The notes under the pieces: generated by a model
The model's input: the letters and a program-made list of their open reading frames with translations, nothing else
Databases searched by the model: none
Told to the model about the DNA's origin: nothing
Made by a program: the position numbers and the translations under genes
Shown here: positions 1 to 9,734 of the stretch, piece after piece
Position numbering within the stretch: the first letter of the stretch is position 1
How the letters are laid out: every line of letters begins with the position of its first letter
Source of the DNA: Phycisphaerales bacterium
GTDB taxonomy: Bacteria > Planctomycetota > Phycisphaerae > Sedimentisphaerales > Anaerobacaceae
Length of the DNA stretch: 36,961 nucleotides
Assembly: GCA_003141275.1 (NCBI GenBank)
Contig: PLLM01000047.1
Location: forward strand, 317-37,277
Direction: 5' to 3'

Positions 1-1808
<1,808 letters not shown>

Positions 1809-1971
1809 ATCATTCTTTGGTTGTTCGGAGTAAATCGACAATATCTGGATGATTGTGCCCACTTTAATTAATAGTACCACCCGCATATTAACAGTTTTTA
1901 GTGTTAAGTTTTTAGTTTTGAGTTTTTTGAAAACTGAATACGTACCCGGCGAAAGTCGGGGATAAAAAGTT
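1809..1971 (+). other. 23S-5S internal transcribed spacer
   Basis: This spacer of about 160 bases holds no tRNA. It contains a heptamer array (listed separately) and a small GC hairpin, CCCGGC-GAAA-GTCGGG, around 1946-1961 just before the 5S gene, which could serve in processing. The rest is AT-rich and unremarkable. Confidence 0.8.
1893..1927 (+). repeat. Heptamer array A (consensus AGTTTTT, 5 units) in the rRNA spacer
   Basis: Five consecutive 7-bp units are seen: AGTTTTT (1893), AGTGTTA (1900), AGTTTTT (1907), AGTTTTG (1914), AGTTTTT (1921). They are followed by two heptamers of another type, TGAAAAC (1928) and TGAATAC (1935). It lies in transcribed rRNA spacer. Low complexity makes chance periodicity a little more likely here than at the other arrays. 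Confidence 0.7.
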
Positions 1972-2080
1972 TCCTGGTGAATTTACTGACGGGGAAACGC
2001 CTGATCCCTTTCCGAACTCAGAAGCTAAGCTCGTCAGGCCGATGGTAGTCGCTTTGCGGTGAGAGTAGGTATCGCCAGGA
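1972..2080 (+). rRNA. rrf: 5S ribosomal RNA
   Basis: The terminal stem is formed by TCCTGGTGA at 1972-1980 and TCGCCAGGA at 2072-2080. Between them lie the hallmark 5S segments: CCTGATCCCTTTCCGAACTC (1999-2018, loop B/C region), GAAGCTAAGC (2021-2030) and the loop E/helix IV part GATGGTAGT...GAGAGTAGGT. Length about 109 nt is in the usual range. It is the last gene of the rRNA operon and is directly followed by an intrinsic terminator. Confidence 0.95.
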
Positions 2081-2085
2081 ATTAC

Positions 2086-2122
2086 GAGGCCGGTCAATTA
2101 TTTGACCGGCCTCTCCTTTTTT
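2086..2122 (+). terminator. Rho-independent terminator of the rRNA operon
   Basis: A perfect 12-bp stem (GAGGCCGGTCAA at 2086-2097 pairing with TTGACCGGCCTC at 2102-2113) with a 4-base loop is followed by TCCTTTTTT. It lies 6 bases after the 5S stem. Confidence 0.95.
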
Positions 2123-2150
2123 GACCAAACACATATAACTGTGAATTCAC

Positions 2151-2185
2151 AATCAGCAATCATAAATCAGAAATCAGAAATGATT
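2151..2185 (-). repeat. Heptamer array B (GATTNNN family, 5 units)
   Basis: On the plus strand the units are AATCAGC (2151), AATCATA (2158), AATCAGA (2165, 2172) and AATGATT (2179). Read on the minus strand they share a GATT core, like array E at 14386. The array fills most of the gap between the rRNA terminator and the convergent epimerase gene, whose stop codon is 9 bases away. An EcoRI-like palindrome GTGAATTCAC at 2141-2150 abuts it. Confidence 0.8.
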
Positions 2186-2193
2186 CGCGGTTT

Positions 2194-3405
2194 TCAGGCC
2201 TTTTTGGCAATCTGGTCTAATCGCTGTATTATCTCGATACACGCCCTGCTGTTGTGATAGGGGCACTTCCACTCCGAGACCTTGGGTTTCGTCTTATCGA
2301 CGTTGCCCTTCGCGTCAATCGTCCAGAACCATTCGCCGCCCTTCTTATCGACGACGTAATCCTCGATAAACTGCCAGATATTCTGCGCGACGTCGAAATA
2401 TTTCTGCTCGCCTGTCAACTGATAGGCGTTCAAATATCCCACAACCGCCTCCGCCTGCACCCACCAGTCCTTGCCGGAATTGCTGACGCCATTCAGATTT
2501 GCCTCGTAGAACATACTCTTGTTATTGTCCAAGCCCCTCTCATACGTTGATTCTGCCAGTTTCAGCGCCATCCGCTTAAGCTTTTTTATTGTTTTCGGAT
2601 TGCCGAAAATCTCCGCGTCCCTTTGCGCCAGCCAGCTTGTCTCGATATCGTGCCCGAACGAAATCATCTGACTCTTGGGATACCAGTTCTCATCGAAGAA
2701 CAACTGGCAATACGTCCCGTACGGGTGCAGGATATAATCAGCGAATATATCGAGCATCTCGCCGACTCGCTGGCCGACCAGCTCATCCTTGTTCACATCG
2801 TATAAATTGGCGATACCTTCCAGCACGTGAAGCGACGTATTCATAGATTTAGGGGCAGCCATATCCCCAGAACTGAGCTGCTGGGTTTTTGACTTCGTCC
2901 AGTCGCGGTCGTATTTCTCGAAATAACCCTTGTACTGCTTATCCCAGACGAATTTTTCCAGCAGGCCGAAAAGCTCCATCGCCCTGGCGAGCGCATCCTT
3001 ATCGCCGCTTGCCCTGTAGTATTCCGAAAGCGCATATATCCCGAACCCCTGCCCGTAAACCAGTTTCTGGTTATCTATAGGTTTACCCTGCCAATCCAGC
3101 AGCAAGTACATCCCGCCGTTGTCCTTGTCCCAGAAATACTCCATAACATAGTCGTATGCCCGTTTTGCCAGTGCCAGGTGTTCCTGCTTTTTCTCGAACA
3201 CGTAAAGCGTGGAGAATGTCCAGAGAATCCGGGTATTGAGTATGAGTCCTTTTGGCGCCTTTTCGTCTATGACACCATCGTTATTCATCCTGCCGATGAA
3301 CCCCCCTTTGGGGTCAATGGCCCGCTGCGACCAGAACGGCACAATATCCTCATCGAGTTCCTTTCGGACCCTGTTTTGGAATTCTCTGACTATTTTGATA
3401 TCCAT
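2194..3405 (-). CDS. AGE-family sugar 2-epimerase (cellobiose/mannobiose 2-epimerase-like)
   Basis: A 403-residue cytoplasmic (alpha/alpha)6-barrel enzyme of the N-acylglucosamine 2-epimerase family, without a signal peptide. Visible family motifs are FGHDIETSW (about 250-258, with the catalytic-type H252 and E255), WWVQAEA (314-320) and EWKCPYHNSRAC (378-389, with H384). The KCPYHN block resembles cellobiose 2-epimerases more than renin-binding-type GlcNAc epimerases, so isomerisation of beta-1,4-linked disaccharides (cellobiose or mannobiose) is the favoured substrate class; this is inference. Length is typical. The start at 3405 is chosen because a GGAGG lies 6-7 bases upstream; an in-frame start 11 codons further out has no such site. 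It is transcribed alone, convergent with the rRNA operon. Confidence 0.85.
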   Translation of the reverse strand: MDIKIVREFQNRVRKELDEDIVPFWSQRAIDPKGGFIGRMNNDGVIDEKAPKGLILNTRILWTFSTLYVFEKKQEHLALAKRAYDYVMEYFWDKDNGGMYLLLDWQGKPIDNQKLVYGQGFGIYALSEYYRASGDKDALARAMELFGLLEKFVWDKQYKGYFEKYDRDWTKSKTQQLSSGDMAAPKSMNTSLHVLEGIANLYDVNKDELVGQRVGEMLDIFADYILHPYGTYCQLFFDENWYPKSQMISFGHDIETSWLAQRDAEIFGNPKTIKKLKRMALKLAESTYERGLDNNKSMFYEANLNGVSNSGKDWWVQAEAVVGYLNAYQLTGEQKYFDVAQNIWQFIEDYVVDKKGGEWFWTIDAKGNVDKTKPKVSEWKCPYHNSRACIEIIQRLDQIAKKA

Positions 3406-3452
3406 ATCTTGCCTCCACACATCAAACCTATACTGCAATCCTGTTTCCTCGG

Positions 3453-3458
3453 ATTATA
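3453..3458 (-). promoter_or_regulatory. Probable -10 box of the epimerase gene
   Basis: A perfect TATAAT on the minus strand sits 47 bases before the ATG. No convincing -35 hexamer is present at 16-18 bases. The rest of the gap 3406-3550 shows nothing else clear. Confidence 0.4.
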
Positions 3459-3550
3459 AAATGTAAACCCGTGTTTGCGATGCATTTTAGACAAGACACG
3501 CACGATTGTCAAACAACGTTGCTGTAACACCGGGGGCGAACGCACTCATT

Positions 3551-3590
3551 AAAAAGGCGTGACGGCTCATTGGGCCGCCACGCTTTTTTT
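3551..3590 (-). terminator. Terminator after the lipoprotein gene, probably bidirectional
   Basis: A hairpin with arms around GGCGTGACGGC (3556-3566) and GCCGCCACGC (3574-3583) is flanked by five A on the left and seven T on the right, so it gives a U-run in either direction. It starts about 40 bases after the stop of the minus-strand lipoprotein gene. Confidence 0.8.
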
Positions 3591-3629
3591 ACGCTTCAAG
3601 AGACACAGGAAAAACGACAGGCAACTAAT

Positions 3630-4019
3630 CTATTTGGCCTTGCCCTGCAGGACGTTATCTATCTCCGCATATATCTTGCCAGACCGCTCCTCGTTGCCGA
3701 GCGTGCCGACCTGAATAGTATATTGGGTCCTCTTGTCCGTCACGGGTTTTATAATCACGACGATATTCTTTTCGTCGGAGCTCTTGGCGATTACCTTCGC
3801 ACCAAAGGCATCCTTTGCCTTGTCGGTAACTTTAAGCTCCAGTTTTTCCATCGCCTTAATGGTCGCCTGGTAAACTGCGTCAATGTCTTTGCCTGAGTTG
3901 GCATACAACTTGCCTGTCTGGTAAACCGCCGCGTCGCTGCTGACTATTTTGGGTTCGCAACCTACAACGCCGACCGTCAACGCGACTAAGCAAACCACCA
4001 ACATTTGTTTCGCCAACAT
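3630..4019 (-). CDS. Small lipoprotein, DUF3568-like
   Basis: A 129-residue predicted lipoprotein. The N-terminus MLAKQMLVVCLVALTVGVVG is a basic start plus hydrophobic stretch ending in a lipobox (VVG-Cys, Cys21), so it should be acylated and anchored to a membrane after export. The mature part alternates short beta strands and helices (AVYQATIKAMEKLELKV, then VVIIKPVTDKRTQYTIQVG), as in DUF3568 proteins, whose function is unknown. A start at 4019 is supported by AAGGAGA six bases upstream; an in-frame start 14 codons earlier would bury the signal peptide. It is a single gene with its own promoter and terminator. The family match is from memory of the pattern, not from a search. Confidence 0.75.
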   Translation of the reverse strand: MLAKQMLVVCLVALTVGVVGCEPKIVSSDAAVYQTGKLYANSGKDIDAVYQATIKAMEKLELKVTDKAKDAFGAKVIAKSSDEKNIVVIIKPVTDKRTQYTIQVGTLGNEERSGKIYAEIDNVLQGKAK

Positions 4020-4060
4020 TTTTTGTCTCCTTACAAGATTCTTTCTTGTTTTTAGCACCA

Positions 4061-4089
4061 ATTATCTGTGCTATTACTATATCGTCCAA
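4061..4089 (-). promoter_or_regulatory. Sigma-70-type promoter for the lipoprotein gene
   Basis: On the minus strand TTGGAC (4089-4084) and GATAAT (4066-4061) are separated by exactly 17 bases. The predicted start of transcription lies about 35 bases before the ATG at 4019. Confidence 0.6.
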
Positions 4090-4153
4090 ACCATAACGCA
4101 CAGTTTAATGCTTATAATGCGCCGATTCCATTCGTTCCTGCCGTCTAATTTGC

Positions 4154-4181
4154 TTGCAAAGCAGGGGTGGATACGTATAAT
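4154..4181 (+). promoter_or_regulatory. Sigma-70-type promoter for tRNA-Arg
   Basis: TTGCAA (4154-4159), a 16-base spacer and a perfect TATAAT (4176-4181) precede the tRNA by about 47 bases. Confidence 0.6.
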
Positions 4182-4228
4182 TATGCCGTTGAACGTCGCG
4201 TTATAGGCGATATTTGTGTTCAACAATC

Positions 4229-4302
4229 GCGGCTGTAGCTCAACTGGATAGAGCGTTGGTCTACGGAACCAAAGGTTGGGGGTTCGAGCCCCTTCAGCCG
4301 CA
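4229..4302 (+). tRNA. tRNA-Arg (anticodon ACG)
   Basis: The 74-base cloverleaf is complete: acceptor GCGGCTG/CAGCCGC with discriminator A, D-arm GCTC...GAGC, anticodon stem TTGGT/ACCAA with loop CTACGGA, and T-loop TTCGAGC. The anticodon ACG reads CGN arginine codons after deamination of A34 to inosine, which requires TadA (not in the window). The CCA end is not encoded. The T-stem uses two G-U pairs. No adjacent integrase or duplicated 3' end that would mark an attachment site was seen. Confidence 0.95.
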
Positions 4303-4347
4303 GTAATCTTTTATTAGCCGCGAGGCGGATTCAGCATACAGGGGCGG

Positions 4348-6342
4348 TCATTGCGGTATCAGGGCTCGCAGTTTATCGGCACGGGAAGGGTCGATTTGTT
4401 TCAGTTTTTCATACTGCCGTAACGCCGAGTTGGGGTCGCCGGTTTTCAGATAAAAGAAACCGAGACCATATAACACCTGCGGATCCTGCGGGGCGATTTT
4501 CTCGGCCTCCTTATACACCTCAAGGGCCTCGGTGAACCGTTTCAGCTTGCCGTATGCGCTGCCGAGAATAATATACGCCTCGGGGGAACGAGGCGCAAGT
4601 TCTATCGCCTTTTTACATGGTTCGATTTGCTCCTCGACTTTTCCCGAAGCGAGATAAACAGAAGCAAGAACGGTATAGGCATCAGCATGTTTTGGAGAAA
4701 GGTGAATGGCTTTTTGCAAGGCATCTATAGCATCCTGATAACGGTTGAGCTTTAAATAGGCCCTCCCAAGATTAAAATAGGCCTTGCTTACAGCGGGGTC
4801 GATAGATATGGCCTGCTTATATAATTCCACAGCCCTTTCAAACTGACCAAGAGAGGCATAAACACCGGCGAGATTCATATAAGCATCATAATACTTTGGT
4901 GAAAGGCGAATGGAATTTTGGAACGCTTCAATTGCATCCTGATAACGTTTGAGGTCGAAATATGCAATCCCGAGATTATTGTACGTCAGGTGTTCGGAAG
5001 GATCGATAGTTATGGCCCGTTTGAGCAGCTCGACGGCCTCTTCCTTGCGACCGATATTGATGTAAGCAGTCGCGAGGGGGTTTTGTATCGCCGTGGAATC
5101 AGGAGCCAGGGTCAGCATACGACTAAACAAACTAATCGTATCTCTCCAGTAAACCAAGTATCGGCGAGTTGCAATTCCTTCGGCGCCCGTGAGCAACAGA
5201 ATAACGATTGAGATTATCAATGCCCGGCGCGGTTTATTGTTGTAAAGCCATAACAGAAAGCAAGCCAGCATCATCAATATGCCCAGCGAAGGCAAATAGG
5301 CAAATTTGTCGGAGGCAATGACGTCGCTGAATTTGACAATCTGCATCGTGGGCAGAATAACAATAAAGAAAATCAATGAGCCCGTCAGGACAGCCCTTGT
5401 CCATCGCAGCGAGACAGCAAGCAGAATTATCAAAAGCACCGTCGCGACAACGTCAGCAAGCACTTCCGGGTTCGATATTACAAACGGCCGGGGATATATA
5501 TAGTTAGAAGACAGGTTGGCGGGCCAAAGCATCTTGAGTGGATAGAATATGATATTATGGCAAATAATAAGAAGAGTAGTTTGCACAGTGTGCTGCTCGT
5601 GTCCCGGAAGCCACCCCCCTGCCGAAGCTAACTGTGAAACGAAAGTTATTACAATGAAGACAATGAACGGCACAAACAAAGGCAGTTTCTCGCGGACGGA
5701 TTTCCAGCTTAATCTGTTCAGCGGCCAGTAATCCATCAAAACCATAACAAACGGCAAAAACACACTGGTCGGCTTGGACATAAGCGCCATCAGATACGCG
5801 AGCAGGCAGGCGACGTAATACTTTTTTCCTGTTTTGCGCGCAAACAGGATATAAAAGAGCAGAGACCAAAACGAGAAGAAAGCCGCCAGCAATGTTTTTC
5901 GGTCGCTTATCCACGCAACCGACTCGACCGTCATAGGATGCACGCCGAAGAGCAGACCTGCCGCCGCCGCTATCCAGATGTTCCGAAACAAAAGGTACAG
6001 CAAAACTATCACCAATGCAGTATTTGCAGCGTGAAGGACAACGCTGGTGCGATGAAAAGGCAGGAGGTTGTCTTCGCGTCCTCCGACAGCGTAATCGAGC
6101 ATCAGTGAGACCATCGTAAGGGGCTGATAGTACCCCTTTACCGATGAGGGGACAAATACTTCCGTAAAAAAGCGTTTTGTTGACGCCCAGCTGGGATTCT
6201 GAACCAGTACATTTTTTATAACGTATTCTGCGTCATCGAACGATAAGGCCTTTGCCGACAGCACCGGCCAGTGTGCCGCAAGAACGATAACGCATACGGC
6301 AACAACTATCGCGATGTTTGCCGCCAGCTTTTTCATAGTCAT
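4348..6342 (-). CDS. TMTC-like multi-spanning membrane protein with C-terminal TPRs
   Basis: The first ~390 residues form about ten membrane segments with an early loop FDDAEYV (D36-D37), the arrangement of GT-C type glycosyltransferases and of TMTC/DUF1736 proteins. The last ~260 residues are seven consecutive TPR units of 34 residues. The predicted role is a membrane-bound sugar (mannosyl-like) transferase using a lipid-linked donor, with the TPRs choosing partners; this is inference from the family. The start codon shares one base with the stop of the upstream GTPase gene (TGATG), which implies translational coupling. A second ATG two codons later is equally possible. No Shine-Dalgarno sequence is visible, fitting coupling. 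Confidence 0.75.
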   Translation of the reverse strand: MTMKKLAANIAIVVAVCVIVLAAHWPVLSAKALSFDDAEYVIKNVLVQNPSWASTKRFFTEVFVPSSVKGYYQPLTMVSLMLDYAVGGREDNLLPFHRTSVVLHAANTALVIVLLYLLFRNIWIAAAAGLLFGVHPMTVESVAWISDRKTLLAAFFSFWSLLFYILFARKTGKKYYVACLLAYLMALMSKPTSVFLPFVMVLMDYWPLNRLSWKSVREKLPLFVPFIVFIVITFVSQLASAGGWLPGHEQHTVQTTLLIICHNIIFYPLKMLWPANLSSNYIYPRPFVISNPEVLADVVATVLLIILLAVSLRWTRAVLTGSLIFFIVILPTMQIVKFSDVIASDKFAYLPSLGILMMLACFLLWLYNNKPRRALIISIVILLLTGAEGIATRRYLVYWRDTISLFSRMLTLAPDSTAIQNPLATAYINIGRKEEAVELLKRAITIDPSEHLTYNNLGIAYFDLKRYQDAIEAFQNSIRLSPKYYDAYMNLAGVYASLGQFERAVELYKQAISIDPAVSKAYFNLGRAYLKLNRYQDAIDALQKAIHLSPKHADAYTVLASVYLASGKVEEQIEPCKKAIELAPRSPEAYIILGSAYGKLKRFTEALEVYKEAEKIAPQDPQVLYGLGFFYLKTGDPNSALRQYEKLKQIDPSRADKLRALIPQ

Positions 6343-7382
6343 CAAACATTAAAGCGGAAGTTGATGATGTCGCCGTCACAGACGACGTATTCCTTGCCCT
6401 CGAGGCGGAATTTACCCGCGGCTTTGACTGCTTTTTCGTCGCCTAATTGTTTTATGTCACTGTAAGCGAAGGTTTCGGCGCGAATGAAGCCGCGTTTGAT
6501 ATCGGAGTGGACCTTGCCGGCGGCGTCGTGTGCAGTTGTGCCCTGCTTAATGGGCCAGGCGCGGACCTCGTCGGGGCCGACGGTGAGGAAGCTAATCAGA
6601 CCAAGCGTTTTGAAACAGGCGTGGACGAACTTGCCCGCTGCTGATTCGGTGATGCCCAAATCAGCCATAAATTGCTGTTTACTCTCGGCGTCTAACTGCG
6701 ACAATTCATATTCAAGCTTCGCACAAACGCTGATTATGGGCGTTGAGGTATCGCCGGGGATTTCCAGTTTCTGTTCCTGTGCACCTTCGCCTACATTTAC
6801 GGCGACGACCATCGGCTTGAGGGTGAGAAAACCAAGCGCCCTTACCATTTCCAGTTCGGCGTCACTTGTGATTACTGAGCGGATGGGCTTTTCGGATTCA
6901 ATCGCGGCCTGAAGCTTTTTGTGAAGCTCAAGCTCGGCCTTGTCATGCGCCTGGGTTTTTGAGGGCTTGTGGGCATCCTTTTCGAGTTTTTCGATTCGCG
7001 TCGTTACCAAGGCAAGGTCGGTCAACAATAACTCGGTGCGGAGGTCGATGAGGTCTTTGGCGGGGTTGGCGGAGCTGTCATACGCGCCGATAACGAGTGC
7101 AATCATATCGACGGTGCGAATCTGGTCGATGAGGCGTCTTGCGGCCGCCCTGCCATGGTCGTCGGAAAAGTTGAGGCCTGGGACGTCGAGACATTCGATT
7201 GTCGCGTAAACGGTTTTCTTCGGTTTGTAATGGCCGGTGAGCCAGACGATTCTTTCATCGGGCGAGGCGACCACGGCCTGCTCGATGTTCGTAGTTCCGG
7301 CGGGCAGCATCGCCTTGCCGCTGATTGCGGAAAATAACATGCTCTTGCCCGACTGCATCAAACCAAGTAATGCTACTTTCAA
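6342..7382 (-). CDS. Divergent YchF-type (Obg/DUF933) P-loop GTPase/ATPase
   Basis: The 346-residue protein follows the YchF plan: a G domain, a helical middle and a C-terminal TGS/DUF933 domain ending DGDIINFRFNV, with KQGTTAHDAAGKVHSDIKRGFIRAE typical of YchF (given here only as KQGTTAHDAAGKVH...GFIRAE). It differs at the nucleotide site: G1 is GLMQSGKS (7-14) where YchF has GLPNVGKS, the DVPGL G3 box lacks the following VKGASKGEGLG loop, and the NVxE base-specificity motif reads NVGEG. It may therefore be a paralogue with altered nucleotide or partner specificity. Translation starts at a TTG at 7382, supported by AAGGAGA eight bases upstream. It is coupled to the TMTC-like gene. Confidence 0.8.
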   Translation of the reverse strand: MKVALLGLMQSGKSMLFSAISGKAMLPAGTTNIEQAVVASPDERIVWLTGHYKPKKTVYATIECLDVPGLNFSDDHGRAAARRLIDQIRTVDMIALVIGAYDSSANPAKDLIDLRTELLLTDLALVTTRIEKLEKDAHKPSKTQAHDKAELELHKKLQAAIESEKPIRSVITSDAELEMVRALGFLTLKPMVVAVNVGEGAQEQKLEIPGDTSTPIISVCAKLEYELSQLDAESKQQFMADLGITESAAGKFVHACFKTLGLISFLTVGPDEVRAWPIKQGTTAHDAAGKVHSDIKRGFIRAETFAYSDIKQLGDEKAVKAAGKFRLEGKEYVVCDGDIINFRFNV

Positions 7383-7457
7383 ATGATAATCTCCTTCGTT
7401 TTATAATTTTGGACGAGTTTGATTATAAATGAGTTAGGAGTGAAAAACAAGTTGTTT

Positions 7458-7503
7458 GCCACAGAGTTTTTTTAAGCCACAGAGAGCACAGAGGACACAG
7501 AGA
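7458..7503 (-). repeat. Nonamer array (three 9-bp units) plus half copy
   Basis: Plus-strand units are CCACAGAGA (7477), GCACAGAGG (7486) and ACACAGAGA (7495); an extra CCACAGAG lies at 7459. The minus-strand reading is TCTCTGTGN-type units followed by TTAAA. A related but diverged array occurs at 17490. The remaining gap 7383-7547 shows no gene. Confidence 0.8.
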
Positions 7504-7547
7504 ATAAAATAAATTAGACACAAGTTAATTTGGAAAAGCACAGTTTA

Positions 7548-8264
7548 CTAAACATTCTCCCCAAAAATCTTTCTAAAGAAAATATTATCATTAGCAATAA
7601 CATCTCCCAACTTCTTACCTGTAAAGTCCCCATACCCTGCTATCGCATTATCAACGCTTGAAAGCAATTTCGCCAAGACCTCTTTGTGCATTTCAGGATT
7701 AACATAACACTTTTCCATATAGTCAATACCACCGCAAAAGATGAAACTGTCGATATGAAAATCACACCCATCCTTAAGGGCAAAACGGTACTCGTTCTGT
7801 TCCGCGAACTGCTCATCTTTCATAAATGGCACAACAGAGAAAATGTTATTGAAGCCAACATCTACCTTATCATATGTTCCTCCCCGATGCTCCACTGGAT
7901 AAAAAGGAAGCCCACTGTCTTGGCCCGTCCTAAGGACTCTATTCAAAAACTCGCAGACCTTGCTGGGAGTGCTTACTATTGCCACAATATTTCGTTTGTC
8001 CTCTTTGAATATGCCCCATTCTTTGTCCGTCGGCTCGTTTCCCTCTATTATAGTCCAACAACTAACTACCCAACGTTCAAATTCAGCAGTTCCTTTGGCC
8101 GTATCCGGGCGGCCTTCCTTCTTGTCACCTCCGGAACCGCCGCTTGTCTCATACATCCGTTGGTAGTATATGGGCGACCGCAGGACAAACGTGCTATGTT
8201 CGGAAAATATGCTTTCGCAGGCCTTTAGATCAACAAACCGAGCGATTTTATTAACTTCTGTCAT
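7548..8264 (-). CDS. DUF2971-like protein of unknown function
   Basis: A 238-residue soluble protein. The order of features matches the DUF2971 plan: an N-terminal FVLRSPIYYQRMYE segment, a SCWTI block (about 69-73), a central KRNIVAIVSTP strand and a late EQNEYRFAL motif (about 156-164). The family is widespread, often sporadic and of unknown function, and has been seen near phage-defence genes. The start at 8264 has AAGGAGT nine bases upstream. Base composition is clearly more AT-rich than the flanking GTPase and kinase genes, which suggests later acquisition. The family call is by pattern memory and is not certain; function is unknown. Confidence 0.6.
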   Translation of the reverse strand: MTEVNKIARFVDLKACESIFSEHSTFVLRSPIYYQRMYETSGGSGGDKKEGRPDTAKGTAEFERWVVSCWTIIEGNEPTDKEWGIFKEDKRNIVAIVSTPSKVCEFLNRVLRTGQDSGLPFYPVEHRGGTYDKVDVGFNNIFSVVPFMKDEQFAEQNEYRFALKDGCDFHIDSFIFCGGIDYMEKCYVNPEMHKEVLAKLLSSVDNAIAGYGDFTGKKLGDVIANDNIFFRKIFGENV

Positions 8265-8292
8265 AAAACGATGACTCCTTCAGAGCAAAAAA

Positions 8293-9201
8293 TCAATCAG
8301 GGCGAGAATTTATCAAATCCGTAATTTCCGCGAGTGTAGGCGGTTCATATACGGACGGGAAACGCGTGCAGGAAACGGCGGCGGTGGCGGAGGCGAAACG
8401 GACGACCTCCAAATCGGACCAGCCCTTCAATATGCCATAGACGACGCCCGCGCGGAATGTGTCGCCTGCGGCCAAAGTATCAACAACGGTGATTGCGTAT
8501 GGCTGAAACGTCTCGATTGCTTTTCCGGCAGAAGTGAATAAAACGGGGCGACTGCCGAAGGTGAAAATAATCAGGCCGGCGCAGGTTGACTGGTATTGTT
8601 TTAATAACGCCTGAGGTTCGACGCCCGGGTATTCGCGGTCGAGAAATTCCTTAGAGCAGATGATTGCCCTTGCGCCTTTGGTGATAACGGTATCGAAACG
8701 GCTGTCGATGGTTACATAGTTTTTATGATGCTTGAGGCATAACATAGCAACTTCTTCGGACTCGGAGCCAAAGAATGGATCGAGGGCAACGCATTTAGCG
8801 GATTTGATTGCTTGTTCATTGGGTTTGTTCCAGAATTTGTGTCCGCCGAAGAGATAATCGACAAACCAGCCGAAGACGGTGCGGGTATCGCCATCGCAGA
8901 AGACGATATCTCGCCAGCCGGGGAAGCCGGGCTGATGATGCAGCAACGAGCAATCAACATTTCGTTTTTGCAGATATGCGCGGAGTGGTTCAGCGGTAGA
9001 ATCACCGAGGAAGGGGCCATCGAGCGTTACGGAGAAACCAAGATTAGTTAACACGATAGCACAATTGGCCGCCTCGCCGCCGGGCATTACAAAGGTGCGG
9101 ATGATTTCCTGATAGCCGTCCGCTGAGGGGAATTTCGCCTTCAACTGGTGAATCGTTGAAAGCACGGTCATACCATACACATATACGTCGGTATTATTCA
9201 T
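8293..9201 (-). CDS. PfkB-family carbohydrate kinase
   Basis: A 302-residue ribokinase-fold sugar kinase. Seen are the substrate-side GGEAAN (41-46) and the C-terminal signature DTLAAGDTFRAG (241-252), with catalytic base D247 and the anion-hole AAGD as in RbsK. It would phosphorylate a sugar or nucleoside with ATP in the cytoplasm; the substrate cannot be fixed from sequence. The gene overlaps the upstream dehydratase subunit by ATGA, so the two are translated together. The KHK-like spacing of motifs makes a ketose or acid-sugar substrate possible, but that is only a guess. Confidence 0.85.
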   Translation of the reverse strand: MNNTDVYVYGMTVLSTIHQLKAKFPSADGYQEIIRTFVMPGGEAANCAIVLTNLGFSVTLDGPFLGDSTAEPLRAYLQKRNVDCSLLHHQPGFPGWRDIVFCDGDTRTVFGWFVDYLFGGHKFWNKPNEQAIKSAKCVALDPFFGSESEEVAMLCLKHHKNYVTIDSRFDTVITKGARAIICSKEFLDREYPGVEPQALLKQYQSTCAGLIIFTFGSRPVLFTSAGKAIETFQPYAITVVDTLAAGDTFRAGVVYGILKGWSDLEVVRFASATAAVSCTRFPSVYEPPTLAEITDLINSRPD

Positions 9202-9725
9202 TTATAAACGGAATTTCCGTAAGAGTCATACGCGACGATGGCGGGGAAATCGACGACTTCGAGCCGTCTGATTGCCTCTGTGCCGAGTTCTTCGTAGGCG
9301 ATAATTTCGGCGGAGGTAATGTGTTTAGCGAGCAAGGCCCCTGCCCCGCCTATAGTGGAAAGGTGAACGGCGCAATGCTGCTTGAGGGCATCGCGGACGG
9401 CCTCGTTACGATAGCCCTTGCCGAGCATCGCCTTGAGGCCCGCGGCGATAAGCGCGGGGCTGAAGGCATCCATCCTTGAGGATGTTGTAGGACCTGCGGC
9501 GCCGATAACTTTGCCGGGAGGAGCGGGAGTCGGGCCGCAGAAATAGATGAGAGCGCCTTTGATATCAAAAGGCAGCGATAGCCCTTTGTTAATCGCCTCA
9601 CAAAGACGTTTATGTGCCATATCACGGGCGGTGTAGATTGTGCCCGCAATGATGACTTCGTCGCCCGCTTTGAGCGAGCGGATAAAAGCATCCGTCAACG
9701 GCGGTCTGATTAGTTTTACAGCCAT
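9198..9725 (-). CDS. Fumarase class I / L-tartrate dehydratase beta subunit (orphan)
   Basis: A 175-residue protein equal to the C-terminal (Fumerase_C, TtdB-like) part of class I fumarases. Diagnostic pieces are YFCGPTPAPPGKVIGAAGPT (the substrate loop), TSSRMD and GLKAMLGKG. In the two-subunit enzymes this chain pairs with an alpha chain that holds the [4Fe-4S] cluster and dehydrates or hydrates fumarate/malate or tartrate. No alpha-subunit gene is next to it: upstream is a divergent gene and downstream the sugar kinase. It may use an alpha chain from elsewhere. The ATG at 9725 has no Shine-Dalgarno on its own strand; a predicted promoter lies so close that the message may be nearly leaderless. 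Confidence 0.85.
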   Translation of the reverse strand: MAVKLIRPPLTDAFIRSLKAGDEVIIAGTIYTARDMAHKRLCEAINKGLSLPFDIKGALIYFCGPTPAPPGKVIGAAGPTTSSRMDAFSPALIAAGLKAMLGKGYRNEAVRDALKQHCAVHLSTIGGAGALLAKHITSAEIIAYEELGTEAIRRLEVVDFPAIVAYDSYGNSVYK

Positions 9726-9734
9726 AATCGAAGG

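Noticed and set aside
4229-4302. tRNA-Arg as an integration site for a mobile element.
   Set aside because: No integrase gene or duplicate of the tRNA 3' end was found on either side.
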